A stretch of DNA of 64,000 nt from Blastococcus sp. URHD0036 (GTDB lineage Bacteria; Actinomycetota; Actinomycetes; Mycobacteriales; Geodermatophilaceae): the NCBI RefSeq assembly GCF_000701365.1, contig NZ_JNIK01000021.1, positions 124,001 to 188,000 of the forward strand. Reading direction: 5' to 3'. How positions within the stretch are numbered: position 1 is the first letter of the stretch; each line of letters begins with the position of its first letter. Below the pieces are notes generated by a model. That model searched no databases, had not been told where the DNA came from, and was given only the letters and a program-made list of their open reading frames with translations. Shown in pieces: positions 53,854 to 63,319 of this stretch. A program made the position numbers and the translations under genes.

Positions 53854-55683
53854 GTGGGAGAGCAACTGCAGCTCAGAGTGGCCCTGGCCCAGGTGGACAC
53901 CCGCGTCGGGGACATCGCCGGCAATGCCGAGCTCGTCATGGACTGGACGGCGCGGGCGGCCCGGGCGCAGGCGCACGTCGTCGTCTTCCCCGAGATGACG
54001 CTGACCGGCTACCCGGCCGAGGACCTCGTGCTCCGCGAGTCCTTCGCCCGTGCCAGCGAGCGGACGCTGGTCGAGCTGGCCGCGACGCTGGCCGACCGCG
54101 GCCTGGGCGGCACGGCCGTGGTGGTCGGCTACCTGGCACACACCGAGGGCCGCGGTCCCGCCGCCGTGGACGAGCCGCCGACGGCCGACCAGGACCGCCC
54201 CGCCGACGCCAACCCCCGTCACGGCGCGCCCCGCAACGCCGCCGCGCTGCTGTACGGCGGCGAGGTCGTCGTCCGCTACCACAAGCGGCACCTGCCCAAC
54301 TACGGCGTCTTCGACGAGGCGCGCTACTTCGTGCCCGGGACCGAGCTGCCGGTGGTGCGACTGCACGGAGTGGACGTCGCGCTGACGATCTGCGAAGACC
54401 TGTGGGTCGAGGGCGGCCCCTGCGGGGTCGCCGGTGAGGCCGGGGTGGACGTCGTCCTCTCCCCCAACGCCTCGCCCTACGAGCGGGCCAAGGACGACGC
54501 CCGGCTGCCCCTGGTCCAGCGCCGCGCGGCCGAGGCGCGGGCGTCGATCGTCTACTGCAACCAGGTCGGCGGCCAGGACGAGCTGGTCTTCGACGGCGAT
54601 TCGATGGCCGTCGCCCCCGATGGCACGCTGCTCGCCCGCGCACCGCAGTTCGTCGAGCACCTGATGACCGTCGACCTCGCGATCGACCCCTCCTCGGTGC
54701 CGGAGCGGCGCGACGGGCGGATCGGGCCGATGACGGTCACCCGGCACGTCGTCTCCACCGAGCCGGTGCCGGCCTTCGAGGCCCGGCCGGGCACCGTGGC
54801 CGACCCGCTGAGCGACTGCGAGGAGGTCTGGCGGGCGCTGGTCCTCGGGCTGCGCGACTTCATCGAGAAGAACGGCTTCCCCTCGGTGGTCCTGGGGCTG
54901 TCCGGTGGCATCGACTCCGCGCTCGTGGCCGCGATCGCCGTCGACGCCCTCGGCGCCGACCGCGTGCACGGCGTCGGGCTGCCGTCGAAGTGGTCCAGCG
55001 AGCACTCCCTCGCCGACGCCGAGGACCTCGCCCGGCGGACCGGCGTGCACTACTCGGTGGTCCCGATCGCGCCGATGGTCGACGCCTACGAGTCCTCGGT
55101 CGACCTCTCCGGCGTCGCCGCGGAGAACCTCCAGGCCCGGGTGCGCGGCACCCTGCTCATGGCGCTGTCGAACCAGCACGGGCACCTGCTGCTGACCACG
55201 GGCAACAAGAGCGAGGTCGCCGTCGGCTACTCGACGCTGTACGGCGACTCGGCGGGCGGGTTCGCGCCGATCAAGGACGTGCCGAAGACGCTGGTCTGGG
55301 AGCTGGCCCGCTGGCGGAACGCGTACGCCCGCGACCGCGGGGAGACCGAGCCGATCCCGGTCAACTCGATCGAGAAGCCGCCGTCGGCCGAGCTCGCCCC
55401 CGGACAGCAGGACTCCGACTCGCTGCCCTCGTACGAGGAGCTGGACGCGGTGGTGGCCGACTACGTCGACCGCGACCTCGGCATGGCCGAGCTGCTCGAG
55501 CGCGGCCACGACCCCGAGGTGGTGGCCCGGGTGCTCCGGTTGGTCGACACGGCGGAGTTCAAGCGCCGGCAGTCCGCGCCGGGTACCAAGATCAGCCTCA
55601 AGGCGTTCGGCCGGGACCGTCGGCTGCCCGTCACCAACCGCTGGCGGGAGACCCTGCCGACCGTCGTCGAAGGAGCGTCGTGA
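53854..55683 (+). CDS. nadE: Glutamine-dependent NAD+ synthetase
   Basis: A 609-aa two-domain enzyme: the N-terminal nitrilase-fold glutaminase (Glu in [10 protein letters not shown], Lys in [14 protein letters not shown], Cys in LTICEDLW) makes ammonia, which the C-terminal synthetase (SGGIDS P-loop in [15 protein letters not shown]) uses to amidate deamido-NAD+. GTG 53854 is preferred to TTG 53842. Its stop overlaps the panB start, so the two cofactor genes form an operon. The distance to the divergent phosphatase is only 41 bases. Confidence 0.95.
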   Translation: MGEQLQLRVALAQVDTRVGDIAGNAELVMDWTARAARAQAHVVVFPEMTLTGYPAEDLVLRESFARASERTLVELAATLADRGLGGTAVVVGYLAHTEGRGPAAVDEPPTADQDRPADANPRHGAPRNAAALLYGGEVVVRYHKRHLPNYGVFDEARYFVPGTELPVVRLHGVDVALTICEDLWVEGGPCGVAGEAGVDVVLSPNASPYERAKDDARLPLVQRRAAEARASIVYCNQVGGQDELVFDGDSMAVAPDGTLLARAPQFVEHLMTVDLAIDPSSVPERRDGRIGPMTVTRHVVSTEPVPAFEARPGTVADPLSDCEEVWRALVLGLRDFIEKNGFPSVVLGLSGGIDSALVAAIAVDALGADRVHGVGLPSKWSSEHSLADAEDLARRTGVHYSVVPIAPMVDAYESSVDLSGVAAENLQARVRGTLLMALSNQHGHLLLTTGNKSEVAVGYSTLYGDSAGGFAPIKDVPKTLVWELARWRNAYARDRGETEPIPVNSIEKPPSAELAPGQQDSDSLPSYEELDAVVADYVDRDLGMAELLERGHDPEVVARVLRLVDTAEFKRRQSAPGTKISLKAFGRDRRLPVTNRWRETLPTVVEGAS

Positions 55684-56510
55684 GCGAATCACCGCTGTAC
55701 GGGGGGACGTCGACCGCGCGGGTGCGGATCCACCACCTCCAGCAGGCCAAGGAGCGCGGCGAGAGGTGGTCGATGCTCACCGCGTACGACACCTACAGCG
55801 CGGCGATCTTCGAGGAGGCCGGCATCCCGGTGATGCTGGTCGGCGACTCGGCCGGCAACGTCGTCATGGGGCTGACCAGCACGGTCCCGGTCACCGTCGA
55901 GGACATCCTCTTCATGACACGTGCCGTCACCCGCTCCACGAAGCGGGCGCTGATCGTGGCGGACATGCCCTTCGGCTCCTACGAGTCCGGCCCCCAGCAG
56001 GCCTTCGAGACCGCGGTGCGGCTCATGAAGGAGGGCGGCGCGCAGGCGGTCAAGCTCGAGGGCGGGGTGCGGGTCGCGCCGCAGATCCGGCTGCTGCACG
56101 AGTCAGGCATCCCGGTGATGGCGCACATCGGGTTCACGCCGCAGAGCGAGCACGCGCTCGGCGGCTTCCGGGTGCAGGGCCGCGGCGCCGGCGCCGAGCA
56201 GCTGCTGGCCGACGCGCGGGCGGTGCAGGAGGCGGGCGCGTTCGCCGTGGTCATGGAGATGGTGCCGGCCGAGGTCGCCGGGCAGGTGACCAAGGAGCTG
56301 TCGATCCCCACGATCGGCATCGGCGCCGGCCCGGAGTGCGACGCCCAGGTGCTGGTCTGGCCGGACATGGCCGGTCTCAACGGCGGGCGGGTGCCGAAGT
56401 TCGTGAAGAAGTACGCCGACGTGCGCGCGGAGCTGCTGCGGGCCGCGCAGGAGTTCGCCGACGAGGTGCGCGGCGGCGTCTTCCCGGGCCCCGAGCACTC
56501 CTTCGAGTAG
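55680..56510 (+). CDS. panB: 3-methyl-2-oxobutanoate hydroxymethyltransferase
   Basis: The first step of pantothenate synthesis: methylene-tetrahydrofolate-dependent hydroxymethylation of 2-oxoisovalerate. 276 aa; the metal-binding and substrate motifs [48 protein letters not shown], and [19 protein letters not shown] are all present. GTG 55680 overlaps the nadE stop (GTGA) with AGGAG upstream. Confidence 0.95.
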   Translation: MSESPLYGGTSTARVRIHHLQQAKERGERWSMLTAYDTYSAAIFEEAGIPVMLVGDSAGNVVMGLTSTVPVTVEDILFMTRAVTRSTKRALIVADMPFGSYESGPQQAFETAVRLMKEGGAQAVKLEGGVRVAPQIRLLHESGIPVMAHIGFTPQSEHALGGFRVQGRGAGAEQLLADARAVQEAGAFAVVMEMVPAEVAGQVTKELSIPTIGIGAGPECDAQVLVWPDMAGLNGGRVPKFVKKYADVRAELLRAAQEFADEVRGGVFPGPEHSFE

Positions 56511-56543
56511 CCGGTCCGTCCCCCGGCGTCCCCCTCCGTCGGC

Positions 56544-56611
56544 CATTGCGGGTGTTCCTCGGGCGTCGGCGGTCCTGCAGGACCCGCGACGGACGAGGAA
56601 CACCCGCAATG
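56544..56611. terminator. Long inverted repeat between convergent panB and npdG
   Basis: Outer arms CATTGCGGGTGTTCCTCG (56544-56561) and its exact complement (56594-56611), with an inner palindrome GGTCCTGCAGGACC between CGTCG and CGACG. The near-continuous pairing gives a very strong convergent terminator. Confidence 0.65.
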
Positions 56612-56619
56612 CGCGGCGC

Positions 56620-56633
56620 GGGGGGGGGGGGGG
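56620..56633. repeat. Run of 14 G between the terminator and npdG stop
   Basis: An uninterrupted G14 homopolymer next to the stop codon of the leftward gene. Such runs are slippage-prone and also prone to sequencing error; it is outside coding sequence. Confidence 0.8.
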
Positions 56634-57326
56634 TCAGACGTCGGTGATGCGGACGCCGGCGTGCACCTTGTACCGGCGGTTCACCGACACGAGGTTGATC
56701 GTCAGCGCCTCGACCTGGCGGGCGTTGCGCAGCCGGCCGGCGTAGACCCCGCGCATGCCCGGCAGCCGCCCGGCCAGCGCCTGCACCAGATCCGTGGAGG
56801 GCCGGTCGTCGCCGACCACCATCACGTCGCCGTCCAGGGTCGGCTTGGAGAGGTCCTCCAGGAGGACGGCGGACAGGTGGTGGAAGGCCCCGACCACGTG
56901 CGAGTCCGGCAGCAGCGCCGCCGCCTGCTGGGCGACCGACCCCTCCGGCACGTCGTGGACGTAGGCGCCGAGCTCGTCGAAGCCCATCGGCACCACGCAG
57001 TTGACGACGACCTTGCCGGCCAGCGGCTCGGCCAGGTCGCGGATGGTGTCGGCGTGCCCGGCGAACGGCACCGCCACGATCACCAGGTCCGCAGCACCGG
57101 CGACGTCGGCGTTCCCGCCGCCGGTCACCGACGCCTCGATGCCACCGGCGGCCGACGCCCGCTCCGCCACCGACGTGGCCACTTCGGCGGCCCGGTCGCC
57201 GTCGCGCGAACCCAGCAGGACCCGCTGACCCGCGGCGGCCAGGCGGACCGCCAGCCCGCGGCCCTGTGGTCCGGTGCCGCCGAGCACCCCGACGACCAGT
57301 TCCTCCACGGCACGACCGTCCGACAC
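56634..57326 (-). CDS. npdG: F420H2:NADP+ oxidoreductase
   Basis: A 230-aa reductase that shuttles hydride between NADPH and coenzyme F420. The NADP-binding VGVLGGTGPQGRGLAVRLA and SRD lie at the N-terminus; AVPFAGHADTIRDL, VPMGFDELGAYV and VGAFHHLSAVLL are typical. GTG 57326 has GAGGAGG upstream. With the F420-dependent enzyme at 15402 it shows active F420 metabolism. Confidence 0.9.
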   Translation of the reverse strand: MSDGRAVEELVVGVLGGTGPQGRGLAVRLAAAGQRVLLGSRDGDRAAEVATSVAERASAAGGIEASVTGGGNADVAGAADLVIVAVPFAGHADTIRDLAEPLAGKVVVNCVVPMGFDELGAYVHDVPEGSVAQQAAALLPDSHVVGAFHHLSAVLLEDLSKPTLDGDVMVVGDDRPSTDLVQALAGRLPGMRGVYAGRLRNARQVEALTINLVSVNRRYKVHAGVRITDV

Positions 57327-57395
57327 GGTGCCTCCTCGCGGCGCGGACCGTCCGGCGCCTCGAGGCCGATCATGCCCGGGGTGGTGGACCCGGGT

Positions 57396-57584
57396 TCAGT
57401 CGCCCTCCCAGGCGCGGTCCTCCTGCGTCAGCTTCTGCTCGCGGTCGGCGACCGACTGCAGCGCGTGCTCGGCCTCCTCGCGGGTGACGTACGGGCCGAG
57501 GCGGTGGCGCTCGGCGCAGCCGTCACGGGTCTCGACGGCGTGGTGCTTGATGCAGTAGAACCACGGGCCCTCGGCCACGGTCAC
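57396..57584 (-). CDS. Conserved small actinobacterial protein (62 aa)
   Basis: A known but unnamed small family: WFYCIKHHAVETRDGC followed by RLGPYVTREEAEHALQSV. The paired Cys/His suggests metal binding; the second half resembles a SPOR-like helix pattern. GTG 57584. Confidence 0.7.
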   Translation of the reverse strand: MTVAEGPWFYCIKHHAVETRDGCAERHRLGPYVTREEAEHALQSVADREQKLTQEDRAWEGD

Positions 57585-57636
57585 CTCCAGGTTCCGGCCC
57601 CCACCGGGGGCACTCGGTGCAACGGACGGTAGGACC

Positions 57637-57924
57637 TCAACGCTTCCCGCGCCGGTCCTCGACCGGACCGGGGCGGTGGCCGGTGTAGTCCCAGAGGCTG
57701 ACCAGCCCGATGCCGAGCCGCACCTGCAGGTCCGCGGTCAGCTCCACCGACTCGTCGGGCTCCGTCGCCTCCTCGGAGTCCGGACCGAAGGCGGCCGCCA
57801 TCGCCGCGCGGTGGGCGGCCGTGTCGCGGAGCACGTACCGGACGCCGTCCGCCGCCGGCAGGACGACGACGGTGACCTCCTCGTTCAGCAGGTATGCGTC
57901 GCCGTCCGTCAGCGCGTCAGACAT
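57637..57924 (-). CDS. Small protein of unknown function (95 aa)
   Basis: Family not recognised. Acidic, with ADGVRYVLRDTAAHRAAMAAAFG and LTADLQVRLGIGLVSLWDYTG. ATG 57924 overlaps the end of the cupin gene by 8 bases, so the two are probably co-translated. Confidence 0.6.
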   Translation of the reverse strand: MSDALTDGDAYLLNEEVTVVVLPAADGVRYVLRDTAAHRAAMAAAFGPDSEEATEPDESVELTADLQVRLGIGLVSLWDYTGHRPGPVEDRRGKR

Positions 57925-58399
57925 CGACCATCACCTGGTCGTGCCGGGCGTAGAACGCCGTCATCTCCTCCGGCGACGGGGTCCGGCCGCTGCGCCGCAG
58001 CTCGGCCATCTCGGCGAAGAACTCCTCCCGGGCGATGCCGGGGGTGAACAGGATCAGGAAGGTCGCCGGCTCGTCGGAGTCGTTGCGGAACCCGTGCACG
58101 CCGCGCTCGTGCGCCAGCGCGAAGTCGCCGGGCCGGCACGGCTGCCAGCGGTCGCCCGCGTAGAGCGTCAGCTCTCCGGAGACGACGTAGAACGACTCGG
58201 AGAACGTCTGGTGGAAGTGCGGGGCGGCACCGCCGGTGCGCGGGGCGAGGCGGTACTCGACGAGGCCGAAGCGGCCCGCCGTCACGGCGCCGGGGGCGAC
58301 CATGCGCAGCGCCGCGGAGCCGGCCTCCACCAGCGGGTGCTCGGCGAGGGTGCGGACGTCGACCAGACCGGGGCCGGCGCCGGGATCGAGGAGAGTCAC
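57917..58399 (-). CDS. Cupin-domain protein
   Basis: A 160-aa single-domain cupin. The metal-binding His/Glu set of motif 1 is in APHFHQTFSESFYVVSGELTLY and motif 2 in PGDFALAHERGVHGFRNDSDEPA. GTG 58399 is used; residues upstream are not conserved. The enzyme or sensor role cannot be told. Confidence 0.85.
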   Translation of the reverse strand: MTLLDPGAGPGLVDVRTLAEHPLVEAGSAALRMVAPGAVTAGRFGLVEYRLAPRTGGAAPHFHQTFSESFYVVSGELTLYAGDRWQPCRPGDFALAHERGVHGFRNDSDEPATFLILFTPGIAREEFFAEMAELRRSGRTPSPEEMTAFYARHDQVMVDV

Positions 58400-58502
58400 G
58401 GCCCCACCCTGCCCCCGATCGGGTCGCCCGCCCACCCCTCGGTGCGACGACCCGCGCCCCGCGGCCCCCGGAGACCGCGCCCCGTGAGGCATCCTTCGCT
58501 GC

Positions 58503-59651
58503 GTGACGGGGTGGGGACGCAGCGACGCGACGACGGCCCCGGCCGGCCGAGGTGGCTCGAGCAACCCGATCGCGGCGCTGACCGTCGCCGTCCTGATGGT
58601 GGCCGGGGCCCTGATGGGCTCGGTCAACCTGCTCCTCGACGGCATCATCCGGCCCGACGCCCGCTGGGTCTACGGCGGCACGATGCTGCTGCTGGTCGTG
58701 CTCGCGGTGCCGGTGGGCCTGCGCCGGCGGATCGACCGGTGGTCGATCTTCGGGCTGGTGCTGCTCGGCGACCTCATCTACCTGGTGGTCGCGCTGACCA
58801 TCGCCGACCCGCTGCGCTACGCGTCCCCGCTGATGATGCTGTTCTCGGCGTTCGTCGCAGCGTGGTTCCTCGACGGGTGGATGTTCGCCGCGCAACTGCT
58901 GGTGACGCCGGTCGTGCTCGCCTTCGCCCTGGCCGGCAGCTACGAGAACATGCCGGGGCTCGCCGTCCAGGTGTGCGTCGACGCCGGCGTGCTGGACCTG
59001 GTCGCCGTCGGCGTGTTCCTGCTCCGCCGGCGCAACGAGCGGCTCCTGGCGTCCACCCAGCAGCTGTCGCTGCACGACCCGCTCACCGGCCTGGGCAACC
59101 GCCGCCACCTCGAGGAGCAGGCGGCCCGGGTGTGGCGCCAGGCCCGCCGCGAGGGCGTCCGGGTGACCGCGATGGTGCTCGACCTGGACCACTTCAAGCA
59201 GCTCAACGACACGCACGGGCACGCCGCGGGCGACGCCGTCCTCCGCGCCGTGTCGCGGGCGCTGGGGACCACCGTGCGCCCGCAGGACGTCCTGGCCCGG
59301 CTCGGCGGCGAGGAGCTGGCGGTGCTCGGCATGGTCGGGGACGCCGGAGAGGCGCACCGGCTGGCCGAGCGCCTGCGCGCCGCGGTCGGTGACGCCCGGA
59401 CCGACGCGGGGCACCGGGTGACGGCCTCCATCGGGATCGCCGTGGTGCGGCCGGCCGACGGCGAGGACCCCGCGGACAGCCTCTGGCGCCTGCTCGACAG
59501 CGCCGACGCCGCGATGTACCAGGCGAAGCAGGCCGGCCGCGACCGCGTGGTGGCGATGCTGACCCCCCGGCCCCGCCCACCCCTGGAGATCGAGTCCACC
59601 GACGGGTCCACCGTCGAGGCCGGCGCCGAGCCCGAGACCCGGGCCGGGTAG
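58503..59651 (+). CDS. Membrane diguanylate cyclase (GGDEF)
   Basis: A 382-aa protein with about six N-terminal membrane helices and a GGDEF domain at about residues 185-350. The active site is LGGEEL, and an inhibitory I-site RPQD lies exactly five residues before it, so it should make cyclic di-GMP under product feedback. GTG 58503. No EAL domain is present. Confidence 0.9.
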   Translation: MTGWGRSDATTAPAGRGGSSNPIAALTVAVLMVAGALMGSVNLLLDGIIRPDARWVYGGTMLLLVVLAVPVGLRRRIDRWSIFGLVLLGDLIYLVVALTIADPLRYASPLMMLFSAFVAAWFLDGWMFAAQLLVTPVVLAFALAGSYENMPGLAVQVCVDAGVLDLVAVGVFLLRRRNERLLASTQQLSLHDPLTGLGNRRHLEEQAARVWRQARREGVRVTAMVLDLDHFKQLNDTHGHAAGDAVLRAVSRALGTTVRPQDVLARLGGEELAVLGMVGDAGEAHRLAERLRAAVGDARTDAGHRVTASIGIAVVRPADGEDPADSLWRLLDSADAAMYQAKQAGRDRVVAMLTPRPRPPLEIESTDGSTVEAGAEPETRAG

Positions 59652-59700
59652 GTCCCCGCCCGATCTGTGGCGGGAGCGGTTCTCTGCTTCCCTGTGCGGT

Positions 59701-61023
59701 GTGGTCCGTGCCCTGCAGCCCGTCGGCAGCGCAGACGTCCGCACGGTCCCCCTGCCGCTGCGCGAGCAGGCCGACGTCCGCGACCGCTGGCTGACCCAGC
59801 GGCTGCTCGACGTGCTGCCCGACCTGATGGACGAGACCGGCATCGACCTCTGGCTGGTCTCCGGCCGCGAGAACGCCGAGGACCCGGTGCTGGGCACGTT
59901 GCTGCCGGCGACCTGGCTCTCCGCCCGGCGGCGCACGATCCTCGTGCTGCACCGCAGCGACGACGGCGTCACCCCGGTCGCGGTCACCCGCTACCCCGTG
60001 GGTCAGTTCCTGCCCGCCTGGTCACCGGAGGAGGTGCCGGGCGCCTCCGCCGACCAGTCCCAGTGGGCCGCCGTGCGCCGCTTCGTCGAGCAGGCGGCCC
60101 CCCGCGCCATCGGCATCGACGTCTCTGCCGCCTGCGCCGCCGCGGACGGGCTCTCGCACTCCGAGCACGCAACGCTCGTCGAGGCCCTCGGCCCGTGGGC
60201 CGACCGGCTGGTGTCGGCCGAGACGCTCGCCGTCCGCTGGCTGGAGACCAGGCTGCCGGAGGAGGTGGGCGCCCTGCGGGCACTCGACGCCCGCCTCCAG
60301 GCCGTCGTCGCCGAGGCGTACTCCCCCGCCGTCCTCCGCGTCGGGCGGACCACCGCGGCCGACCTCGCCTGGTGGCTGCGGCAGCGGCTCACCGACCTCG
60401 GCCTGGCCCCCTGGTTCCACCCGGTGGTCGACCTGCAGCGGGCCGGGATCCCGCCGCTCGCCGAGCGCGGCACGCTGCTGCCCGCGGTGCCCTACGACCA
60501 GCCGGTGCTCCCCGGCGACCTGGTGCACTGCGACGTCGGCGCGGCCACCCTCGGCCTGGCCGGTGACCTGCAGCGCTCGGCCTACGTCCTCCGACCCGGA
60601 GAGACCGCGCCGCCCGACGGGCTGACCGCGGCGTTCGCCCTGGGCACCCGCCTGCAGGACCTGACCACCGCCCGCATGCGGCCGGGCCGCACCGGCGACG
60701 AGGTGCTGGCGGAGACGCGCGCGGCGGCGGCCGCCGAGGACATCGACGGCGAGGTGTACTCGCACCCGATCGGCGTCCACGGGCACGGGGCGGGACCGGC
60801 GATCGGGTTGTGGGACGAGCAGGACGGCGTCCCCGGCCCGGGCGCCTCCCCCCTGCACCGCGACACCGCGTTCGCCCTGGAGCTGTGCGTGCGGGTGCCC
60901 GTCCCCGAGTGGGGCGGGCAGTGCGTCCGCATGGGGCTGGAGGAGGGCGTCGTCCTCACCGGCGACGGGGTGGAGTACCTCGGCGACCGGCAGGAGGAGC
61001 TGCTGCTCCTCCCCGCCGGCTGA
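59701..61023 (+). CDS. M24-family (Xaa-Pro aminopeptidase-like) metallopeptidase
   Basis: A 440-aa pita-bread-fold enzyme. Metal ligands are visible as Asp in VHCDVGA, Asp in LAGDLQRSAY, His in IGVHGHGAG, Glu in ALELCV, and Glu in MGLEEGVVLTG. The N-terminal creatinase-like domain is present. GTG 59701. The unusual N-terminal half suggests a subgroup other than classical PepP. Confidence 0.85.
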   Translation: MVRALQPVGSADVRTVPLPLREQADVRDRWLTQRLLDVLPDLMDETGIDLWLVSGRENAEDPVLGTLLPATWLSARRRTILVLHRSDDGVTPVAVTRYPVGQFLPAWSPEEVPGASADQSQWAAVRRFVEQAAPRAIGIDVSAACAAADGLSHSEHATLVEALGPWADRLVSAETLAVRWLETRLPEEVGALRALDARLQAVVAEAYSPAVLRVGRTTAADLAWWLRQRLTDLGLAPWFHPVVDLQRAGIPPLAERGTLLPAVPYDQPVLPGDLVHCDVGAATLGLAGDLQRSAYVLRPGETAPPDGLTAAFALGTRLQDLTTARMRPGRTGDEVLAETRAAAAAEDIDGEVYSHPIGVHGHGAGPAIGLWDEQDGVPGPGASPLHRDTAFALELCVRVPVPEWGGQCVRMGLEEGVVLTGDGVEYLGDRQEELLLLPAG

Positions 61024-61033
61024 GCCCGCCGGG

Positions 61034-61468
61034 CTACTTCTTCTTCTTGCGCGCCGCCGCGGTCTCCTTGGTGTTCGCCTTCTGGATGGCGTCGACCAGC
61101 TGCTTCTTCTTCATCGTCGTGCGGCCGGAGATGTCGAGCTTCTTGGCCAGCTTCAGCAGGTGCTCCTTGGTGGCGTTCGCGTCGACACCGCCCTTGGTCT
61201 TCCTCCCCGTGGCGCGGCCCCCGGCGGCCTGGGCGTCCGAGGGGCCCTTCTTCCCGCCCTCCTTGGGCTCCCAGTGGTCGCCGACCTTCTCATGGGTGTG
61301 CTTCACCGCCGACCAGGCCGTCTGGTTGGCCCGTCGACCCTCGCCGTAGGACTCGACCGCCGAGTCGTGCGCCTTGGCGAAGGTCCGCTGCGCCTTCTTG
61401 TCCGACCGCTTCAGGGTGCTCGGGAGCTCGCTCTGCTTCGCGGTCCCGCTCTTCGTCGTCTTCGGCAT
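61034..61468 (-). CDS. ChaB/Rho N-terminal domain protein
   Basis: A 144-aa highly basic protein: ChaB-like N-terminal half (LPSTLKRSDKKAQRTFAKAHDSAVE, with WSAVKHTHEKVGDHWEPK) and a C-terminal Rho_N/SAP-like helix-extended-helix (ATKEHLLKLAKKLDISGRTTMKKKQLVDAIQ). It probably binds nucleic acids. ATG 61468. Confidence 0.88.
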   Translation of the reverse strand: MPKTTKSGTAKQSELPSTLKRSDKKAQRTFAKAHDSAVESYGEGRRANQTAWSAVKHTHEKVGDHWEPKEGGKKGPSDAQAAGGRATGRKTKGGVDANATKEHLLKLAKKLDISGRTTMKKKQLVDAIQKANTKETAAARKKKK

Positions 61469-61500
61469 GGGCGCTCCCTACCCCGCCCCACCGGCCGGGA

Positions 61501-62388
61501 TCACATGTCACCCAGGAAGGGGACCAGCGCGGCGACCAGGTCGTCCGGGGCCTCCTCGGCGACGTGGTGGCCGCTGTCGATCGCGGCGCCACCGCGCAGG
61601 TCGGCCGTCCAGCCGGCCCAGATGGCGCGCGGGTCGCCGTGCAGGTCCTCGAGGTCGTCGCGCCCGGACCACAGGACCAGCGTCGGGCAACCCACCCGGC
61701 GGCCGGCGGCGCGGTCGGCCTCCTCGTGCTCCCGGTCGACGCCGAGGCCGGCGCGGTAGTCCTCGAGCATGGCCCGCACGGTGTCCGGGTCCCGGACGGC
61801 GGCGAGGAAGTCGGCGTGGTTCTCCGCGCCCATGGTCTCGACCCGGCCGGGCCGGTGCGCGCCGTACCAGGCGTCGGGGTCGGCGCCGATCGCCTGCTCG
61901 GGCTTGTCGGGCTGGGCGAAGAAGAACCAGTGCCACCAGGCCGTCGCGAAGCGCGCGTCCGCGCGGTCGAGGTGCTCGACGACCGGGATGCAGTCGACGA
62001 CGGCGAGGTGGCTGACCGCGGCGGGATGGTCCAGCGCCAGGCGCAGGGCGACGTAGCTGCCGCGGTCGTGGCCGACGACGGCGAACCGGTCGTGGCCGAG
62101 CCCGGCCATCAGGGCGACGACGTCGGCGGCCATGGCCCGCTTCGACGCCTGCGCGTGGTCGGCCCGCGGCGGGGGCGCGGTCGACCGTCCGTAGCCGCGC
62201 AGGTCGGGACAGACGACCGTGTGGCCGGCCGCGACGAGCTGCGGCGCGACCCGGTGCCAGGTGGTGTGCGTGCGCGGGTGACCGTGCAGCAGGACGACCG
62301 GCGGGCCGGCGCCACCGATCCGCACCCGGAGAATGACGTCGTCGGCCACGGCGACCCGCCGCTCGTCGAAGCCCGCGAAGAAGCTCAC
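61501..62388 (-). CDS. Alpha/beta hydrolase, haloacetate-dehalogenase-like
   Basis: A 295-aa hydrolase. The nucleophile elbow is VVGHDRGSYVA with Asp as nucleophile; LRGYGRS and WHWFFFAQPDKPE fit the halide-binding region of fluoroacetate dehalogenases; the catalytic His is in DSGHHVAEEAP. GTG 62388 overlaps the preceding stop. Dehalogenase activity is likely for the subfamily but not shown; epoxide hydrolase is an alternative. Confidence 0.85.
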   Translation of the reverse strand: MSFFAGFDERRVAVADDVILRVRIGGAGPPVVLLHGHPRTHTTWHRVAPQLVAAGHTVVCPDLRGYGRSTAPPPRADHAQASKRAMAADVVALMAGLGHDRFAVVGHDRGSYVALRLALDHPAAVSHLAVVDCIPVVEHLDRADARFATAWWHWFFFAQPDKPEQAIGADPDAWYGAHRPGRVETMGAENHADFLAAVRDPDTVRAMLEDYRAGLGVDREHEEADRAAGRRVGCPTLVLWSGRDDLEDLHGDPRAIWAGWTADLRGGAAIDSGHHVAEEAPDDLVAALVPFLGDM

Positions 62389-62789
62389 GCCTGGAAGCCG
62401 CTCCAGTACTCCCGCTCGGCCTCGGACAGCGGCCGGCTGCTGTCGGTGGCGAAGTCGAACAGCACCAGGACGGCGTCGGCGCGGATGGCCACCTCGCCGT
62501 CCTGCACGAGCTCCTGGCGGACGGTGAGCGACTTCGTGCCGAGCCGGAGCACCCGGCTCCGCACGCACAACCGCTCTCCGAGCCGGTAGCGCAGCTGGCG
62601 CAGGTAGTCGACCTCGAGCCGGGCCAGGATGATGTCCGGCTCGGAGCCCTCCGCCGTCCCGGGGCTGCCGGCCGCCATGGCCAGCCGCGCGTCCTCCAGC
62701 GGGCCGAGCGCGCGGGCGTGGTTGACGTGCCCGTAGGCGTCGGCGTCGCCCCAGCGGAGCTGGACCTCGTGCTCGTGCGTCGCGTTCAG
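62385..62789 (-). CDS. 4HBT thioesterase
   Basis: A 134-aa hot-dog acyl-CoA thioesterase with LRWGDADAYGHVNHARAL, where the Asp and the following stretch form the active site, and LRQLRYRLGERLCVRSRVLRLGTKSLTVRQEL. No ATG or GTG lies at the right place; the only start is CTG at 62789, overlapping the previous stop (CTGA), so the start codon is uncertain. Its stop overlaps the hydrolase start, giving a tightly packed operon. Confidence 0.82.
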   Translation of the reverse strand: MNATHEHEVQLRWGDADAYGHVNHARALGPLEDARLAMAAGSPGTAEGSEPDIILARLEVDYLRQLRYRLGERLCVRSRVLRLGTKSLTVRQELVQDGEVAIRADAVLVLFDFATDSSRPLSEAEREYWSGFQA

Positions 62790-63028
62790 GGCAGGTCCGC
62801 GGTGTCCGAGGACTGGCGGTGGCCGCCCTGCGCGTCGTCCGGGTCGGGGTTCACCGTGCGCTCCTCGGACTCGGCCAGGATCACCTCGGCCGCGGCCTCG
62901 GCCATGCCCGGGTCGCCGTCGGCCGCACCAGCCGCCTTCTCCTCCGGGAGGAGCTCCGACCTGGTCCGGATGTTGTCCTCGGTGACGTTCGCCAGCGCCT
63001 CGGGGCTGGGCTCCTTCTGCGTGACCAC
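62786..63028 (-). CDS. Small acidic protein of unknown function (80 aa)
   Basis: Family not recognised. An Ala/Glu-rich, probably disordered protein (SPEALANVTEDNIRTRSELLPEEK; AEVILAESEERTVNPDPDD). GTG 63028. Part of the run 63294-61501 with overlaps or short gaps. Confidence 0.55.
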   Translation of the reverse strand: MVTQKEPSPEALANVTEDNIRTRSELLPEEKAAGAADGDPGMAEAAAEVILAESEERTVNPDPDDAQGGHRQSSDTADLP

Positions 63029-63036
63029 GTCTCTCC

Positions 63037-63294
63037 TCAGAAGCGCTTCTGCTCGGTGCCGAGGCCCAGTGCCTCGGCGACCTCCTGCACGTTGGTGAAC
63101 TGCTGCCCGGCGGGCAGCCGCCGGAGGTCGGCGAGCACCCGGTCGGCGGCGTCGCCATCCTGCGCCTTGGCCACGAGGGCGTCGCGGTCGGCCGGCCAGA
63201 CCTCCTTGCCCAGCGCCTCGGCGATCGCCGCACGGTGCTCGATGCTGCCCGGGTCGGTGCCGGGCGGGGTCGCGGCCTGGTGGGGGTCGGTCAC
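63037..63294 (-). CDS. DUF2795 protein (85 aa)
   Basis: The C-terminal RRLPAGQQFTNVQEVAEALG is the DUF2795 hallmark; an N-terminal helical part precedes it. GTG 63294. Function unknown; the domain often accompanies stress or regulatory genes. Confidence 0.8.
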   Translation of the reverse strand: MTDPHQAATPPGTDPGSIEHRAAIAEALGKEVWPADRDALVAKAQDGDAADRVLADLRRLPAGQQFTNVQEVAEALGLGTEQKRF

Positions 63295-63319
63295 GGGGTG
63301 CTCCTGTCGGTCGGGCCGG

